Shown in pieces: positions 1 to 6,489 of a stretch of DNA of 11,418 nucleotides (position 1 is the stretch's first letter; every line of letters begins with the position of its first letter). The notes beneath the pieces were generated by a model, which made no database searches, was not told where the DNA came from, and saw only the letters and a program-made list of their open reading frames with translations. The position numbers and the translations under genes were made by a program. The DNA comes from an uncultured Oscillospiraceae bacterium. GTDB taxonomy: Bacteria > Bacillota > Clostridia > Oscillospirales > Acutalibacteraceae. Where the stretch lies: assembly GCA_900539425.1 (NCBI GenBank), contig UQBX01000038.1, positions 1 to 11,418 of the forward strand, read 5' to 3'.

Positions 1-26
1 CGGCGGGCGCTTTTTGTTTAAATGTT
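1..26. terminator. Partial terminator arm cut by the window edge
   Basis: Immediately after the stop codon of the GtrA gene (minus strand), the plus strand reads CGGCGGGCGC followed by five T. Read on the minus strand this is an A-run followed by GCGCCCGCCG, the typical 5' arm of a GC-rich terminator hairpin. The other arm would lie left of base 1, so the stem cannot be verified here. Confidence 0.35.
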
Positions 27-548
27 TTATTCGGTTGCTTTTTTCTTTCTGTGGATAATGAAACGGTTGCAGGGATAAGTCCATAGCGTTGGAATTATCA
101 TTCCTATAACTTTGAAAATAAGATCCCAAATGTTGCCCTCAAGTCCTCTTGAAATGGCAAATGTGGTCATTACAGAGCCTATCCAGCCGTTTGCAAAGAT
201 TGTGAACACTACCATTATGAAGTAGAGCACCATGCTGAGCGCAGGATTTGCGTCTGCTTTGAAAGTAACTTTTCTGTTTATTATGAACGCTATCGCATAT
301 CCTACGGTGGTGGAAATAAGGTATGTATAAAGATATCCCTTTGAGTTTATGCCTATCATATTCAAAGTGGGGTTTGATATTTCCTCAACTGTCATCGCCG
401 CAAAAACAGTGTTAAGAAGCACCATGTGCACAACAAGTTCGATTGCCGATGAACCGCCGCCGGCTATGCAGAATTTAATGAATTTCCAGATTTCAGCGTG
501 TTTTTCTGTCCATTTTTTAAAAATGTTCTTTTTATTTTCGTCTGCCAT
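27..548 (-). CDS. GtrA-family four-helix membrane protein
   Basis: A 173-aa integral membrane protein of the GtrA type. The family is known as small four-TM proteins tied to lipid-linked sugar transfer or flipping for cell-surface polysaccharides and teichoic acids; the substrate here is unknown. Helices are visible at about residues 22-48, 72-91, 104-126 and 143-160. The family's paired basic signatures follow helix 2 (NRKVTF, 91-96) and helix 4 (NRFIIHRKKK, 161-170), which puts those loops in the cytoplasm. The N-terminus is short, charged and soluble. The start is supported by an AAAGG Shine-Dalgarno about 9 nt upstream (plus positions 557-561). It follows the metallophosphoesterase gene by only 14 nt, so the two are probably cotranscribed, and half of a terminator hairpin appears right after its stop. 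Length is slightly above the usual 130-150 aa because of a long first extracytoplasmic loop (about 49-71). Confidence 0.8.
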   Translation of the reverse strand: MADENKKNIFKKWTEKHAEIWKFIKFCIAGGGSSAIELVVHMVLLNTVFAAMTVEEISNPTLNMIGINSKGYLYTYLISTTVGYAIAFIINRKVTFKADANPALSMVLYFIMVVFTIFANGWIGSVMTTFAISRGLEGNIWDLIFKVIGMIIPTLWTYPCNRFIIHRKKKATE

Positions 549-562
549 ACTGTTAACCTTTC

Positions 563-1681
563 TTATAAGAATTTTATCAACAGGATTATTATGATGATTA
601 TAGCGGCAACAATACCAACCGCCTTTTCTATCATGGGTATAGCCGCGTCCATAGTTTCGGGCGCCTTGCTTGAAAGATAATCATATACCGGTCTTGAAAC
701 TTTTGTGCCTACCAGGTATTCAAAAGTGCGTGTGTAGGTTTCGTACTCTCCCGGCTTGTTTTCATCAAGGGTGATTATTCTTACGCCTCTTTTTGTTCTG
801 TTGCCGTAAACATTGAATCCGCTTGACTGAGTGAAACCAAGATCAACATTTTTGTATCTGCCTACAAAGCTGTTTTTGTGGTCGTGTCCTACAAACACTG
901 CCATAACGTCGCCCTTTTCGGAAACGGCGTCAAATTCGCCCGTGTTTTCATTAGGAATTGAGGGAGGCTCACACAGCATATCGCCTTTTCTGCATGTATC
1001 TCCCAAAATATAATACTCGTTTTTGTGTGTTCTGAAAGCACGTATTGCGCCTTTGTGGCTCTTTTTTACCTGCTTTAAAACATTGTAATATTCGCACATT
1101 GGAATATGCTGAAATACTATAGACGGCACATAGCCACCGTTCTTTTCTTTCAGCTGTTCCCGTTCTTTTTTGTACCATTCAATAATTTTTGTGTCAAACG
1201 GTTCATAACCGCCGCCCTTAGCGTCTGTTCCGCTGTCAAAAAGGTACAGACAAAATGCGTCTTTGCTGCCGTCTGATGATTTTATCGGAATACAGCAAGT
1301 GCCGCCTCCGTCTATATCTTTTGTTTGATCACCTATAAATCCGGGCAGAGTTTTGTAGATATGTTCTATCTGATCTTTATTAGAAATACCTACCTGTCTG
1401 TCATGGTTTCCGAATGTAACGGCAAAAGGAATACCGCGCTTTGTAACGGGATCAAGCAGTTTTGTTATCGTTGCCGCAACTGCTTTTTCAAGTTCCTTTC
1501 CCTTGCCTTTATACGTTACTCCGTAGCCTTTTATCTGATCACCGGTGTAAATTACAAGATCAGGTTTTTCCGCTTCAACTGCTGCCTCAAGCAGTGCCAT
1601 GGTATCCGGGGAAACAGCAGGTATCTCCTGCATATCGGTGATCTGCATTATTTTGAATTTTTTGTTTTTGGTGAATTTCAT
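563..1681 (-). CDS. Calcineurin-like metallophosphoesterase with C-terminal membrane anchor
   Basis: A 372-aa phosphoesterase of the binuclear-metal calcineurin/purple-acid-phosphatase superfamily. Metal-binding motifs appear in the expected order: D16-M-Q18 (motif I), G47-D48 (motif II), GNHD at 91-94, QHIP with H192, and GHDH at 265-268. Motif I normally reads D-x-H, so Gln18 is a departure. There is no signal peptide, but residues 353-372 form a hydrophobic helix ending at the C-terminus. This suggests a tail-anchored enzyme with its catalytic domain in the cytoplasm; the substrate is unknown. The open frame extends seven codons further to an ATG at 1702, but that start has a poor ribosome site and sits beside the terminator hairpin. 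The ATG at 1681 is preceded by GGAG with good spacing and is preferred. It is followed 14 nt later by the GtrA gene. Family assignment is firm; physiological role is not. Confidence 0.85.
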   Translation of the reverse strand: MKFTKNKKFKIMQITDMQEIPAVSPDTMALLEAAVEAEKPDLVIYTGDQIKGYGVTYKGKGKELEKAVAATITKLLDPVTKRGIPFAVTFGNHDRQVGISNKDQIEHIYKTLPGFIGDQTKDIDGGGTCCIPIKSSDGSKDAFCLYLFDSGTDAKGGGYEPFDTKIIEWYKKEREQLKEKNGGYVPSIVFQHIPMCEYYNVLKQVKKSHKGAIRAFRTHKNEYYILGDTCRKGDMLCEPPSIPNENTGEFDAVSEKGDVMAVFVGHDHKNSFVGRYKNVDLGFTQSSGFNVYGNRTKRGVRIITLDENKPGEYETYTRTFEYLVGTKVSRPVYDYLSSKAPETMDAAIPMIEKAVGIVAAIIIIIILLIKFL

Positions 1682-1708
1682 AATTTCTCCGTCACTTTTC
1701 ATTGCTCA

Positions 1709-1741
1709 AAAAAGCACGGCGTTTGCTGCGCCGTGCTTTTT
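1709..1741. terminator. Rho-independent terminator, symmetric
   Basis: Perfect 8-bp GC-rich stem GCACGGCG (1714-1721) with CGCCGTGC (1729-1736), 7-nt loop, flanked by six A on the left and five T on the right, so it can terminate in either direction. On the minus strand it ends the transcript of the repeat-tailed membrane protein gene. It leaves under 30 bp before the next start codon at 1681. Confidence 0.85.
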
Positions 1742-1755
1742 ACCGGCGAAAGTAT

Positions 1756-2793
1756 TTATTGCTGATTATTTTGCGCCGTGTCTTCAGACACGTTCGTAGA
1801 ATATGTGGCTTTGTTTTCCGTCGGTGGTGTGTAGTATTGATTTTTATTTGCACTGTCCGGCTGAATGTTTACCTGTGGCTGCTGATACTGAGCACTGCCG
1901 CCCCACTGGTCAGCACCGTTCTGCGGCTGCTGGTATGGTGGGTTATTGCTCCACTGATTAGCACCGCTCTGCGGCTGCTGGTACGGTGGGTTGTTGTTCC
2001 ACTGATTAACACCGTTCTGCGGCTGCTGATATGGTACGCCGTTATTCCACGGGTTTGCGCCCATCTGTGGATTGTAGTAAACATTCGGTTGATTTGCAGG
2101 GTTAAAGTAAACTCCCTGCTGTGCCATTTGAGCTTTTAATTTTTTAGCCTTATTTAATCTGAATATGCTTATTACAATTGCAATAATGCCCACAGCTATT
2201 ATAACACCGCTTATTATTTTAACGGTAGACATCTGTGAATTGTGTTCTTCAAGAGCTGCGGGAAATGCTTCTGCTCCTTCGCAGTAAAAAGAGAGAGCAA
2301 CATGAGAATCTTCAATGCCTGCAAGGTAATCTGAATAGGTGGCAATTGCGTCATTGTAATACTGCACCAATTCGGGATCAATAGAATTTAAAGGCTCTGC
2401 TTTAGCACAGAGGTTTATATAGAAATCTCCAACATATGCCGTATCATCTTCAACATAGTCATTCATTTTGGCAAAGATACTTTTATCTTCGCTAACCATC
2501 AGTGAAGCAAGATGCGCTGTGCCGTCTTCCGTATAGTAAGCAATAAGATAATAATCTTCATTAACACTTGATGTATATTCAACATAGCCGTATTTATCAA
2601 TAACAAGTACCTGCCCCATGTCGTAAACATTGTTTCCGGAGCTTGGCGCTTCCTGCCCTGCTGTAACAAGGTTTGGCTTAGGTACTAATGACATAAAAGT
2701 TATCAGAATTATTCCTAAGATTGCTAATATAACTCCGGTTATTATTCCGGTTATGGCGGAGAATGAATATAAATCACTCTTGGTTTTATTCAT
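1756..2793 (-). CDS. Two-TM membrane protein with Pro/Gln-rich 16-residue repeat tail
   Basis: A 345-aa protein I cannot assign to a named family. Helix 1 (about 12-34) is followed by an extracytoplasmic domain of about 155 residues (36-190), rich in Tyr, Asp and Glu with two Cys (129 and 171). Helix 2 (191-211) precedes a basic stretch (RLNKAKKLK), which places the C-terminus in the cytoplasm. The tail (about 225-345) is low-complexity, rich in Q, N, P, Y and W, and holds three 16-residue repeats of the form PPYQQPQNGANQWNNN plus a partial fourth (253-307). Many clostridial membrane proteins carry similar disordered YQQPQ-type tails, probably for self-association or scaffolding (inference). 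Start ATG is preceded by AGAGGA at good spacing. It lies 52 nt after the DUF3048 gene with no terminator visible between them, so the two are probably one transcript ending at the hairpin near 1725. Confidence 0.75.
   Translation of the reverse strand: MNKTKSDLYSFSAITGIITGVILAILGIILITFMSLVPKPNLVTAGQEAPSSGNNVYDMGQVLVIDKYGYVEYTSSVNEDYYLIAYYTEDGTAHLASLMVSEDKSIFAKMNDYVEDDTAYVGDFYINLCAKAEPLNSIDPELVQYYNDAIATYSDYLAGIEDSHVALSFYCEGAEAFPAALEEHNSQMSTVKIISGVIIAVGIIAIVISIFRLNKAKKLKAQMAQQGVYFNPANQPNVYYNPQMGANPWNNGVPYQQPQNGVNQWNNNPPYQQPQSGANQWSNNPPYQQPQNGADQWGGSAQYQQPQVNIQPDSANKNQYYTPPTENKATYSTNVSEDTAQNNQQ
1873..2037 (-). repeat. In-frame 48-bp tandem repeat, about 3.4 copies
   Basis: On the plus strand the unit begins CTGYGGCTGCTGRTA and recurs at 1873, 1921, 1969 and 2017, exactly 48 bp apart. 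It encodes the 16-residue repeat in the cytoplasmic tail of the two-TM protein. Copies differ by scattered substitutions. A degenerate half copy (MGANPWNNG) precedes the first full unit. Confidence 0.9.
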
Positions 2794-2845
2794 AATTCGT
2801 CCTCTTTCTGTTTATACTATGCGGTTAATGATTTCAGCTTTCTGA

Positions 2846-4168
2846 TTATTTTACTTCCGTGGTTCCGCCGTTGTTTGCAGAGGAAAGGCCTATCCAGCTT
2901 CTGCCGGGGTTGAGCTTGAGTTCACTGCCGTCAGCTGCTGTAAGCTTGAGAACGCCGTTTTCAACTTTCCAAGTAAAGTCTGTTACGGTTCCTGCAGAGG
3001 CAAGCTTGCCCGTTCCGCTGGTCAGTTCAAAGTTGCAGTAGGTTTCTGTTTTTCCGCTGCCTTTGTAGTCGTTCTTATCTATATATTTGGTGTCTGCGTT
3101 AAGAACAATAATGTTTTCAAAACTTACAAGCTGCTCATAGTCAGATTGATTCTGATAAAGTTTATCTGTTGTGTTGTATGTAAATGTATGACTGTCAGTG
3201 CGTGAAGAGAATTTAACTGTTATGCTGTTGCAAGGTGTCTGTGAAACAGCAGTTGCTGTTTTGTTGAAGCTTAAAGCGGAAAATCCGTTGTCATCAATAT
3301 TTGTTCTGTATTCTTTGCTTTCGATTACGGATTCAAGCTTGTCGCCTACAAGAACAGCGTTGTGCGGGCTTGATTTATCGCTTGTGCGCTTGAAACAAGC
3401 GGAAGTGCTCATTCCGTCAATATTATCAACATCATTGTCTTCAATATAATCATCCGCGCCTGTGTAGTCACCCTTGCTGTGGCTCTCGCCGAAATGAATG
3501 AAAATCGAATCAAAAAGCTGTGAAAATTCAACAAAGCTGGGTCTTGCTGAACGGGTAGGACCAACCTGCTCCGGCAAATCCGTCATATCTGCGTAGAACC
3601 AAAGCATACGTGTGATTCCGCCCTCAACTTCTCCCTCAAAGATTATATCAGGAGTGTCCATATTATACTGTGGGCGTGCCTGCGGAGAGTTTTCTACTAC
3701 TATTGCAACAGGTCTTTTGCCCACTGCTGATTCGTTATAGTCGGCTTCACCTGTAAGCGGGTTTGTTATTACTACGGGAGCAGCCGTTGTAGTGGTAGTT
3801 GTTTCCGGCTGAGTTGTGGGTTCTTCTTTGCCGTAAAATACTCCGAAGTAAACGGCTACTGCTATTGCAACTACTGCTATAACTGCGATAACAGCTATAA
3901 TTATTTTTTTCTTTGCGGGATCTTTCACTAAATCCACCTCTTCTTCCTCATATTCATCTTTGTATTCTTCTGTATTTCTTTTTTTAACAGGAAACTCATT
4001 TAATGCGGGCTCAAGCGGCGCTTCACGCTTTGTATTGTCTGGTGCCGAAGCCGCCTGCTCTTTTTCCCTCACCTGTGTCTGATTGTTGTTAGGTTTGCTG
4101 TCTTCAGGTGATTTAGAGCCTTTGATTTCATTGAGTATCTTATCTATCTCATCATCTTTGTTAGCCAT
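2846..4168 (-). CDS. Membrane-anchored DUF3048 (YerB-like) protein
   Basis: A 440-aa protein with a DUF3048 extracytoplasmic module. Residues 1-88 are a soluble, highly charged cytoplasmic region ending in an acidic cluster (DEYEEEEVD). A single Ala/Val/Ile helix spans 89-111, then a Thr-rich linker (117-130). The N-terminal DUF3048 domain starts at NPLTGEADY (136) and carries the hallmark RPVAIVVEN (152-160), EGGITRML (182-189) and GPTRSARP (203-210). The C-terminal half ends in FTWK and LNPGRSWI, typical of DUF3048_C. Relatives such as Bacillus YerB are usually lipoproteins; this one has a TM anchor and no lipobox. Function is unknown but extracytoplasmic. The frame extends to 4219, but the ATG at 4168 has AGGGG about 8 nt upstream and begins a more family-like MANKDDEID. 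It is divergent from the actin-like gene and 52 nt ahead of the repeat-tailed gene. Confidence 0.85.
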   Translation of the reverse strand: MANKDDEIDKILNEIKGSKSPEDSKPNNNQTQVREKEQAASAPDNTKREAPLEPALNEFPVKKRNTEEYKDEYEEEEVDLVKDPAKKKIIIAVIAVIAVVAIAVAVYFGVFYGKEEPTTQPETTTTTTAAPVVITNPLTGEADYNESAVGKRPVAIVVENSPQARPQYNMDTPDIIFEGEVEGGITRMLWFYADMTDLPEQVGPTRSARPSFVEFSQLFDSIFIHFGESHSKGDYTGADDYIEDNDVDNIDGMSTSACFKRTSDKSSPHNAVLVGDKLESVIESKEYRTNIDDNGFSALSFNKTATAVSQTPCNSITVKFSSRTDSHTFTYNTTDKLYQNQSDYEQLVSFENIIVLNADTKYIDKNDYKGSGKTETYCNFELTSGTGKLASAGTVTDFTWKVENGVLKLTAADGSELKLNPGRSWIGLSSANNGGTTEVK

Positions 4169-4255
4169 TTCTTTTCCCCTTTCCAAAATGAAATGCTCCA
4201 TTCTATTACATAATAACATATACAGATAAGAAATGCACTATATTTTTTTATTTTA

Positions 4256-4284
4256 TTGATTTTAAATACAATATATAGTAAAAT
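4256..4284 (+). promoter_or_regulatory. Sigma-A-type promoter for the actin-like gene
   Basis: TTGATT (4256-4261), 17-bp spacer, TAAAAT (4279-4284), giving a start near 4291 and a leader of about 24 nt before the ATG at 4315. The divergent promoter for the DUF3048 gene must lie in the same 146-bp AT-rich gap, but I could not fix it with confidence. Confidence 0.65.
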
Positions 4285-4314
4285 TGTATTAACTTGAAAA
4301 AGGAAGTTTTAAAT

Positions 4315-4938
4315 ATGTCAAAAGCTATACCGGTTATAATAACAAATTCAAATGTGTTGCTTTATGATGAGCAGGGCGGGGAATTCAAGCCGTTTTCACT
4401 GCCGGGTATCGCAAGCAGGCCCAATATTCCTTTTTATCATTTTTACGCAAAAAAGATTGCAGAGGGGCAGCATTATTTCAAAGAATTTGTAAAAAAATAT
4501 TATCAGCGCAAGCCGTCAAAAAATATTCTTGCAATTATTGTGCCGGATGATACAAGCCCGCTTGAAAGCATATTTATAAATGAGTTTTTTGTTAATTCAG
4601 GCGCCTGTAAAGCTGTTGCGCAGATGACTATGGGTCAGGCGCTTCAGAAAAACATAAATCAGTATATATCTGTTTCAAAATCAAGCAGAAATATAGTTTT
4701 GCAGTATATAAGAAACAATGAAATCCAGGCATCACGATATTATGACTGCAATGAATATAATGTTGAGCGCATAAAAGAGGACGCTAAACGCCTTCATATA
4801 GACATAGAGTATGAAAATACGCCTGTTTTTGTAAATAATTTCAATCTTAATATGGATGATTTTTTTGATATGGGCGAGGTAATTACTCCAAAGCAGTTTA
4901 TGGATAAAATTGCTGCAATAGATGTTGAAAAAATTTAA
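4315..4938 (+). CDS. Putative degenerate actin/MreB-fold protein
   Basis: A 207-aa soluble protein without signal peptide or TM segment. Read against MreB, segments appear in the right order. NSNVLLYDEQGGEFKPFSLP (11-30) matches the TANTLVYVKGKGIVLNEP region. YFKEFVKKYYQRKPSKN then ILAIIVPDDTSPLE matches the helix and VCVPSGITEVE strand. NSGACKAVAQMTMGQAL (94-110) matches AGAREVYLIEEPMAAAI. NIVLQYIRNNEIQAS (126-140) sits where phosphate-2 DIGGGTTEVAV should be. The Asp and Gly residues of both phosphate loops are absent, and the second half of the fold (subdomain II) is shortened, so nucleotide binding is unlikely. This homology is my inference from pattern, not a search. The frame opens at a TTG (4294), but AAGGAAG at 4300-4306 supports the ATG at 4315. 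It has its own promoter and may be coupled to the 64-aa gene downstream. Confidence 0.7.
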   Translation: MSKAIPVIITNSNVLLYDEQGGEFKPFSLPGIASRPNIPFYHFYAKKIAEGQHYFKEFVKKYYQRKPSKNILAIIVPDDTSPLESIFINEFFVNSGACKAVAQMTMGQALQKNINQYISVSKSSRNIVLQYIRNNEIQASRYYDCNEYNVERIKEDAKRLHIDIEYENTPVFVNNFNLNMDDFFDMGEVITPKQFMDKIAAIDVEKI

Positions 4939-4954
4939 AAACAAAGAATAAAAA
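4925..4954 (+). promoter_or_regulatory. Possible internal promoter for the 64-aa gene
   Basis: TTGAAA (4925-4930), 18-bp spacer, TAAAAA (4949-4954), overlapping the end of the actin-like gene. A transcript starting near 4961 would lack most of the 5' arm of the downstream hairpin and leave the ribosome site free. The match is weak and the area A-rich. Confidence 0.25.
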
Positions 4955-4992
4955 AATCACCTTTACTAAAAATATCAGTGAGGTGATTTTTT
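4951..4992 (+). terminator. Terminator-like hairpin masking a Shine-Dalgarno
   Basis: A perfect 12-bp inverted repeat, AAAAAATCACCT (4951-4962) and AGGTGATTTTTT (4981-4992), with an 18-nt loop. It begins 12 nt after the stop of the actin-like gene and ends in six T, as an intrinsic terminator would, although the stem is AT-rich. The 3' arm contains the AGGTGA ribosome site of the next gene, and the ATG (4993) follows directly after the T-run. Confidence 0.7.
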
Positions 4993-5187
4993 ATGAAAAA
5001 AAGCAAAAATCAAAAAGGCAAAAATAACAGGGAAGTTCAAAACAGTAAAAAGGTAATTGACCTTACATCGTATATCAGCCCTGATATGGCAAACAGCGAT
5101 ACTTTGGGCAGCTATACGGGCACAACTAAAAATTCTTATGAAACAGGCGAGTATGAGGAGCCGGAGCAGGATGCGGACGACCTTTAA
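4993..5187 (+). CDS. Small 64-aa protein, basic head and acidic tail
   Basis: A 64-aa soluble protein of unknown function. Residues 1-20 are strongly basic (MKKSKNQKGKNN...NSKK). The middle reads VIDLTSYISPDMANSDTLGS (21-40), and the end is acidic (EYEEPEQDADDL). The SYTG...QDADDL ending resembles small conserved hypothetical proteins I recall from clostridial genomes, but I cannot verify this. The start is well defined: GTGAGGTGA (4978-4986) with an ATG at 4993. Its ribosome site lies in the 3' arm of a terminator-like hairpin, so translation probably depends on that structure being open, or on transcription starting inside it. It ends 19 nt before a strong bidirectional terminator. The charge segregation (basic N-terminus, acidic C-terminus) suggests nucleic-acid or ribosome contact, but this is only a guess. 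Confidence 0.75.
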   Translation: MKKSKNQKGKNNREVQNSKKVIDLTSYISPDMANSDTLGSYTGTTKNSYETGEYEEPEQDADDL

Positions 5188-5206
5188 TCCTGCTTTCAAA
5201 AAAACT

Positions 5207-5232
5207 AAGCGGTTTGGATATCCAAACCGCTT
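5207..5232. terminator. Bidirectional terminator between convergent genes
   Basis: A perfect 26-bp palindrome (arms AAGCGGTTTGGAT / ATCCAAACCGCTT). On the right it runs into six T (5231-5236). On the left are seven A (5198-5204), which form the U-tract on the minus strand. It sits between the 64-aa gene (plus) and the 50-aa gene (minus) and can terminate both. Confidence 0.9.
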
Positions 5233-5251
5233 TTTTGTATCCTTATTCTTT

Positions 5252-5404
5252 TTAACTGAAAAAGATGGCGGCGCCAAGGCAGAGTGCAAGCGCCGCGGCG
5301 CTTAATGCCGCAAGAGAGTCTGCCGCCCTTGGGGATATGTTTATTCCCGCGTAAAGCCCTCCGCTCTTTTTTACGGTATTGTTTTTTTCGTTTTCGTTAT
5401 CCAT
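5252..5404 (-). CDS. Small 50-aa single-TM protein at the end of the mgl operon
   Basis: A short gene that a 60-aa cutoff would miss. I translated it by hand: MDNENEKNNTVKKSGGLYAG, then INISPRAADSLAALS, then a hydrophobic helix (about 32-49) ending in FFS and stop. Residues 1-13 are polar and charged, 14-30 contain the motif SGGLYAGINISPRAAD, and the remainder is one Ala/Leu-rich TM helix with Cys42. The ATG at 5404 has an ideal AAGGAG about 8 nt upstream. That ribosome site lies inside the last codons of the permease gene, whose stop is only 6 nt before this start. It is therefore the fourth gene of the sugar transporter operon. It could be a small accessory subunit of the permease or an unrelated membrane peptide; no function is known to me. 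A strong terminator follows it. Confidence 0.75.
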   Translation of the reverse strand: MDNENEKNNTVKKSGGLYAGINISPRAADSLAALSAAALALCLGAAIFFS

Positions 5405-5410
5405 ATATTT

Positions 5411-6478
5411 TTATCTCCTTGTGAGGTACTTCCTCATATCTATTGCGCATGCCGCAAGTATTATCGCACCTTTGATAACATAAAGCATGTTTGCGGAAAC
5501 AGAAAGGAAATTAAGCCCTACAAATATAAGCTGAAGCAAAAGCACGCCTATAACTATTCCGCTGATTTTACCTGTTCCGCCAACAAACGATACACCGCCT
5601 ATAACACAAGCCGCAATTGCGTCGCTTTCATAGGTAAGTCCGGTGTTAGCAGAGCATGAGGCAATACGGGCACCTTCAATAAATCCTGTTATTCCGTACA
5701 TAACGCCTGCAAGCACAAATACTGCCACTATAGTTGCAAAAACATTTACACCGGATACATTGGCGGCTTCTTCGTTGGATCCTACCGCAAACATATTTTT
5801 GCCGAATTTGGTTTTGTTCCAAACCACCCACATCAAAGCGGTAAGCAAAGCGGAGTACAGCACATATTTCGGCACGGCAACACCGCCTATTGTAAACAGC
5901 GTGCCGCGGATAAATTCCGTGTATGATTCATCAAGTCCGGAAAGGGTCTGACCGTTGTTTGTACCCGTCATCAGGTACATAAGCACCAGACCGAAAACAA
6001 TCAGCTGTGTGGAAAGCGTAACTATAAACGGGTGAAGCTTGAATTTAGCAACGAAAAAGCCGTTTACAAGGCCTACTGCCCCGCCTATTGCAATTACAAT
6101 AAGAAAAACTGCCCACAGAGGCATTACGCCGAGGTCGGGAAACATTTTGTTGGGGTAACCTGCCATCTGCAGCAGTGACGCGCCGACACATGCTGTAAGT
6201 CCAACTACTCGCCCTGCCGAAATATCAGTACCGGTCAGAACTATGCATCCCGCAACACCAAGAGCTATCGGCAGTTTTGATGCTGTGAGGGAAATAATAT
6301 TTATTATTGAAGGCAGAGAAAGAAACGAGGGCACTTTTATCGCTATAAAAATAATCGCCGCCGCAATTATTATATACATGGCGTTATTCAGAATAAAATC
6401 CGCTGCCGCTCTTCTTCTGTCAGCCGGCGGCATTGCCCTCAGTCCTCCCAAAGGTGTATCTTTATTTGATTCAGGCAT
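5411..6478 (-). CDS. mglC: Sugar ABC transporter permease, MglC-type
   Basis: A 355-aa inner-membrane permease of the RbsC/MglC/AraH family, which forms the channel of CUT2 sugar importers as a homodimer. After a soluble head of about 30 residues (RRRAAADF), roughly eight to ten hydrophobic helices follow from residue 31 to 345. Family landmarks are GTDISAGRVVGL (83-94), KLHPFIVTLSTQ (127-138), the cytoplasmic ATPase-contact loop NKTKFGKNMFAVGSNEEAA (about 211-229), and GGVSFVGGTGKISG (274-287). The long open frame begins at 6595, but ATG 6478 has AAGGAGTGATTCC in front of it. That ribosome site overlaps the stop of the ATPase gene (TAAGGAG), indicating translational coupling. The 39 upstream codons are Cys/Arg-rich, overlap the ATPase gene out of frame and are rejected. 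Substrate is probably a hexose, judged from the binding protein two genes upstream. Confidence 0.9.
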   Translation of the reverse strand: MPESNKDTPLGGLRAMPPADRRRAAADFILNNAMYIIIAAAIIFIAIKVPSFLSLPSIINIISLTASKLPIALGVAGCIVLTGTDISAGRVVGLTACVGASLLQMAGYPNKMFPDLGVMPLWAVFLIVIAIGGAVGLVNGFFVAKFKLHPFIVTLSTQLIVFGLVLMYLMTGTNNGQTLSGLDESYTEFIRGTLFTIGGVAVPKYVLYSALLTALMWVVWNKTKFGKNMFAVGSNEEAANVSGVNVFATIVAVFVLAGVMYGITGFIEGARIASCSANTGLTYESDAIAACVIGGVSFVGGTGKISGIVIGVLLLQLIFVGLNFLSVSANMLYVIKGAIILAACAIDMRKYLTRR

Positions 6479-6489
6479 GGAATCACTCC

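Noticed and set aside
1873..2037. Regular 48-bp repeats as a possible CRISPR array
   Set aside because: The units abut without unique spacers, are in frame and diverge as a protein repeat; no cas genes nearby.
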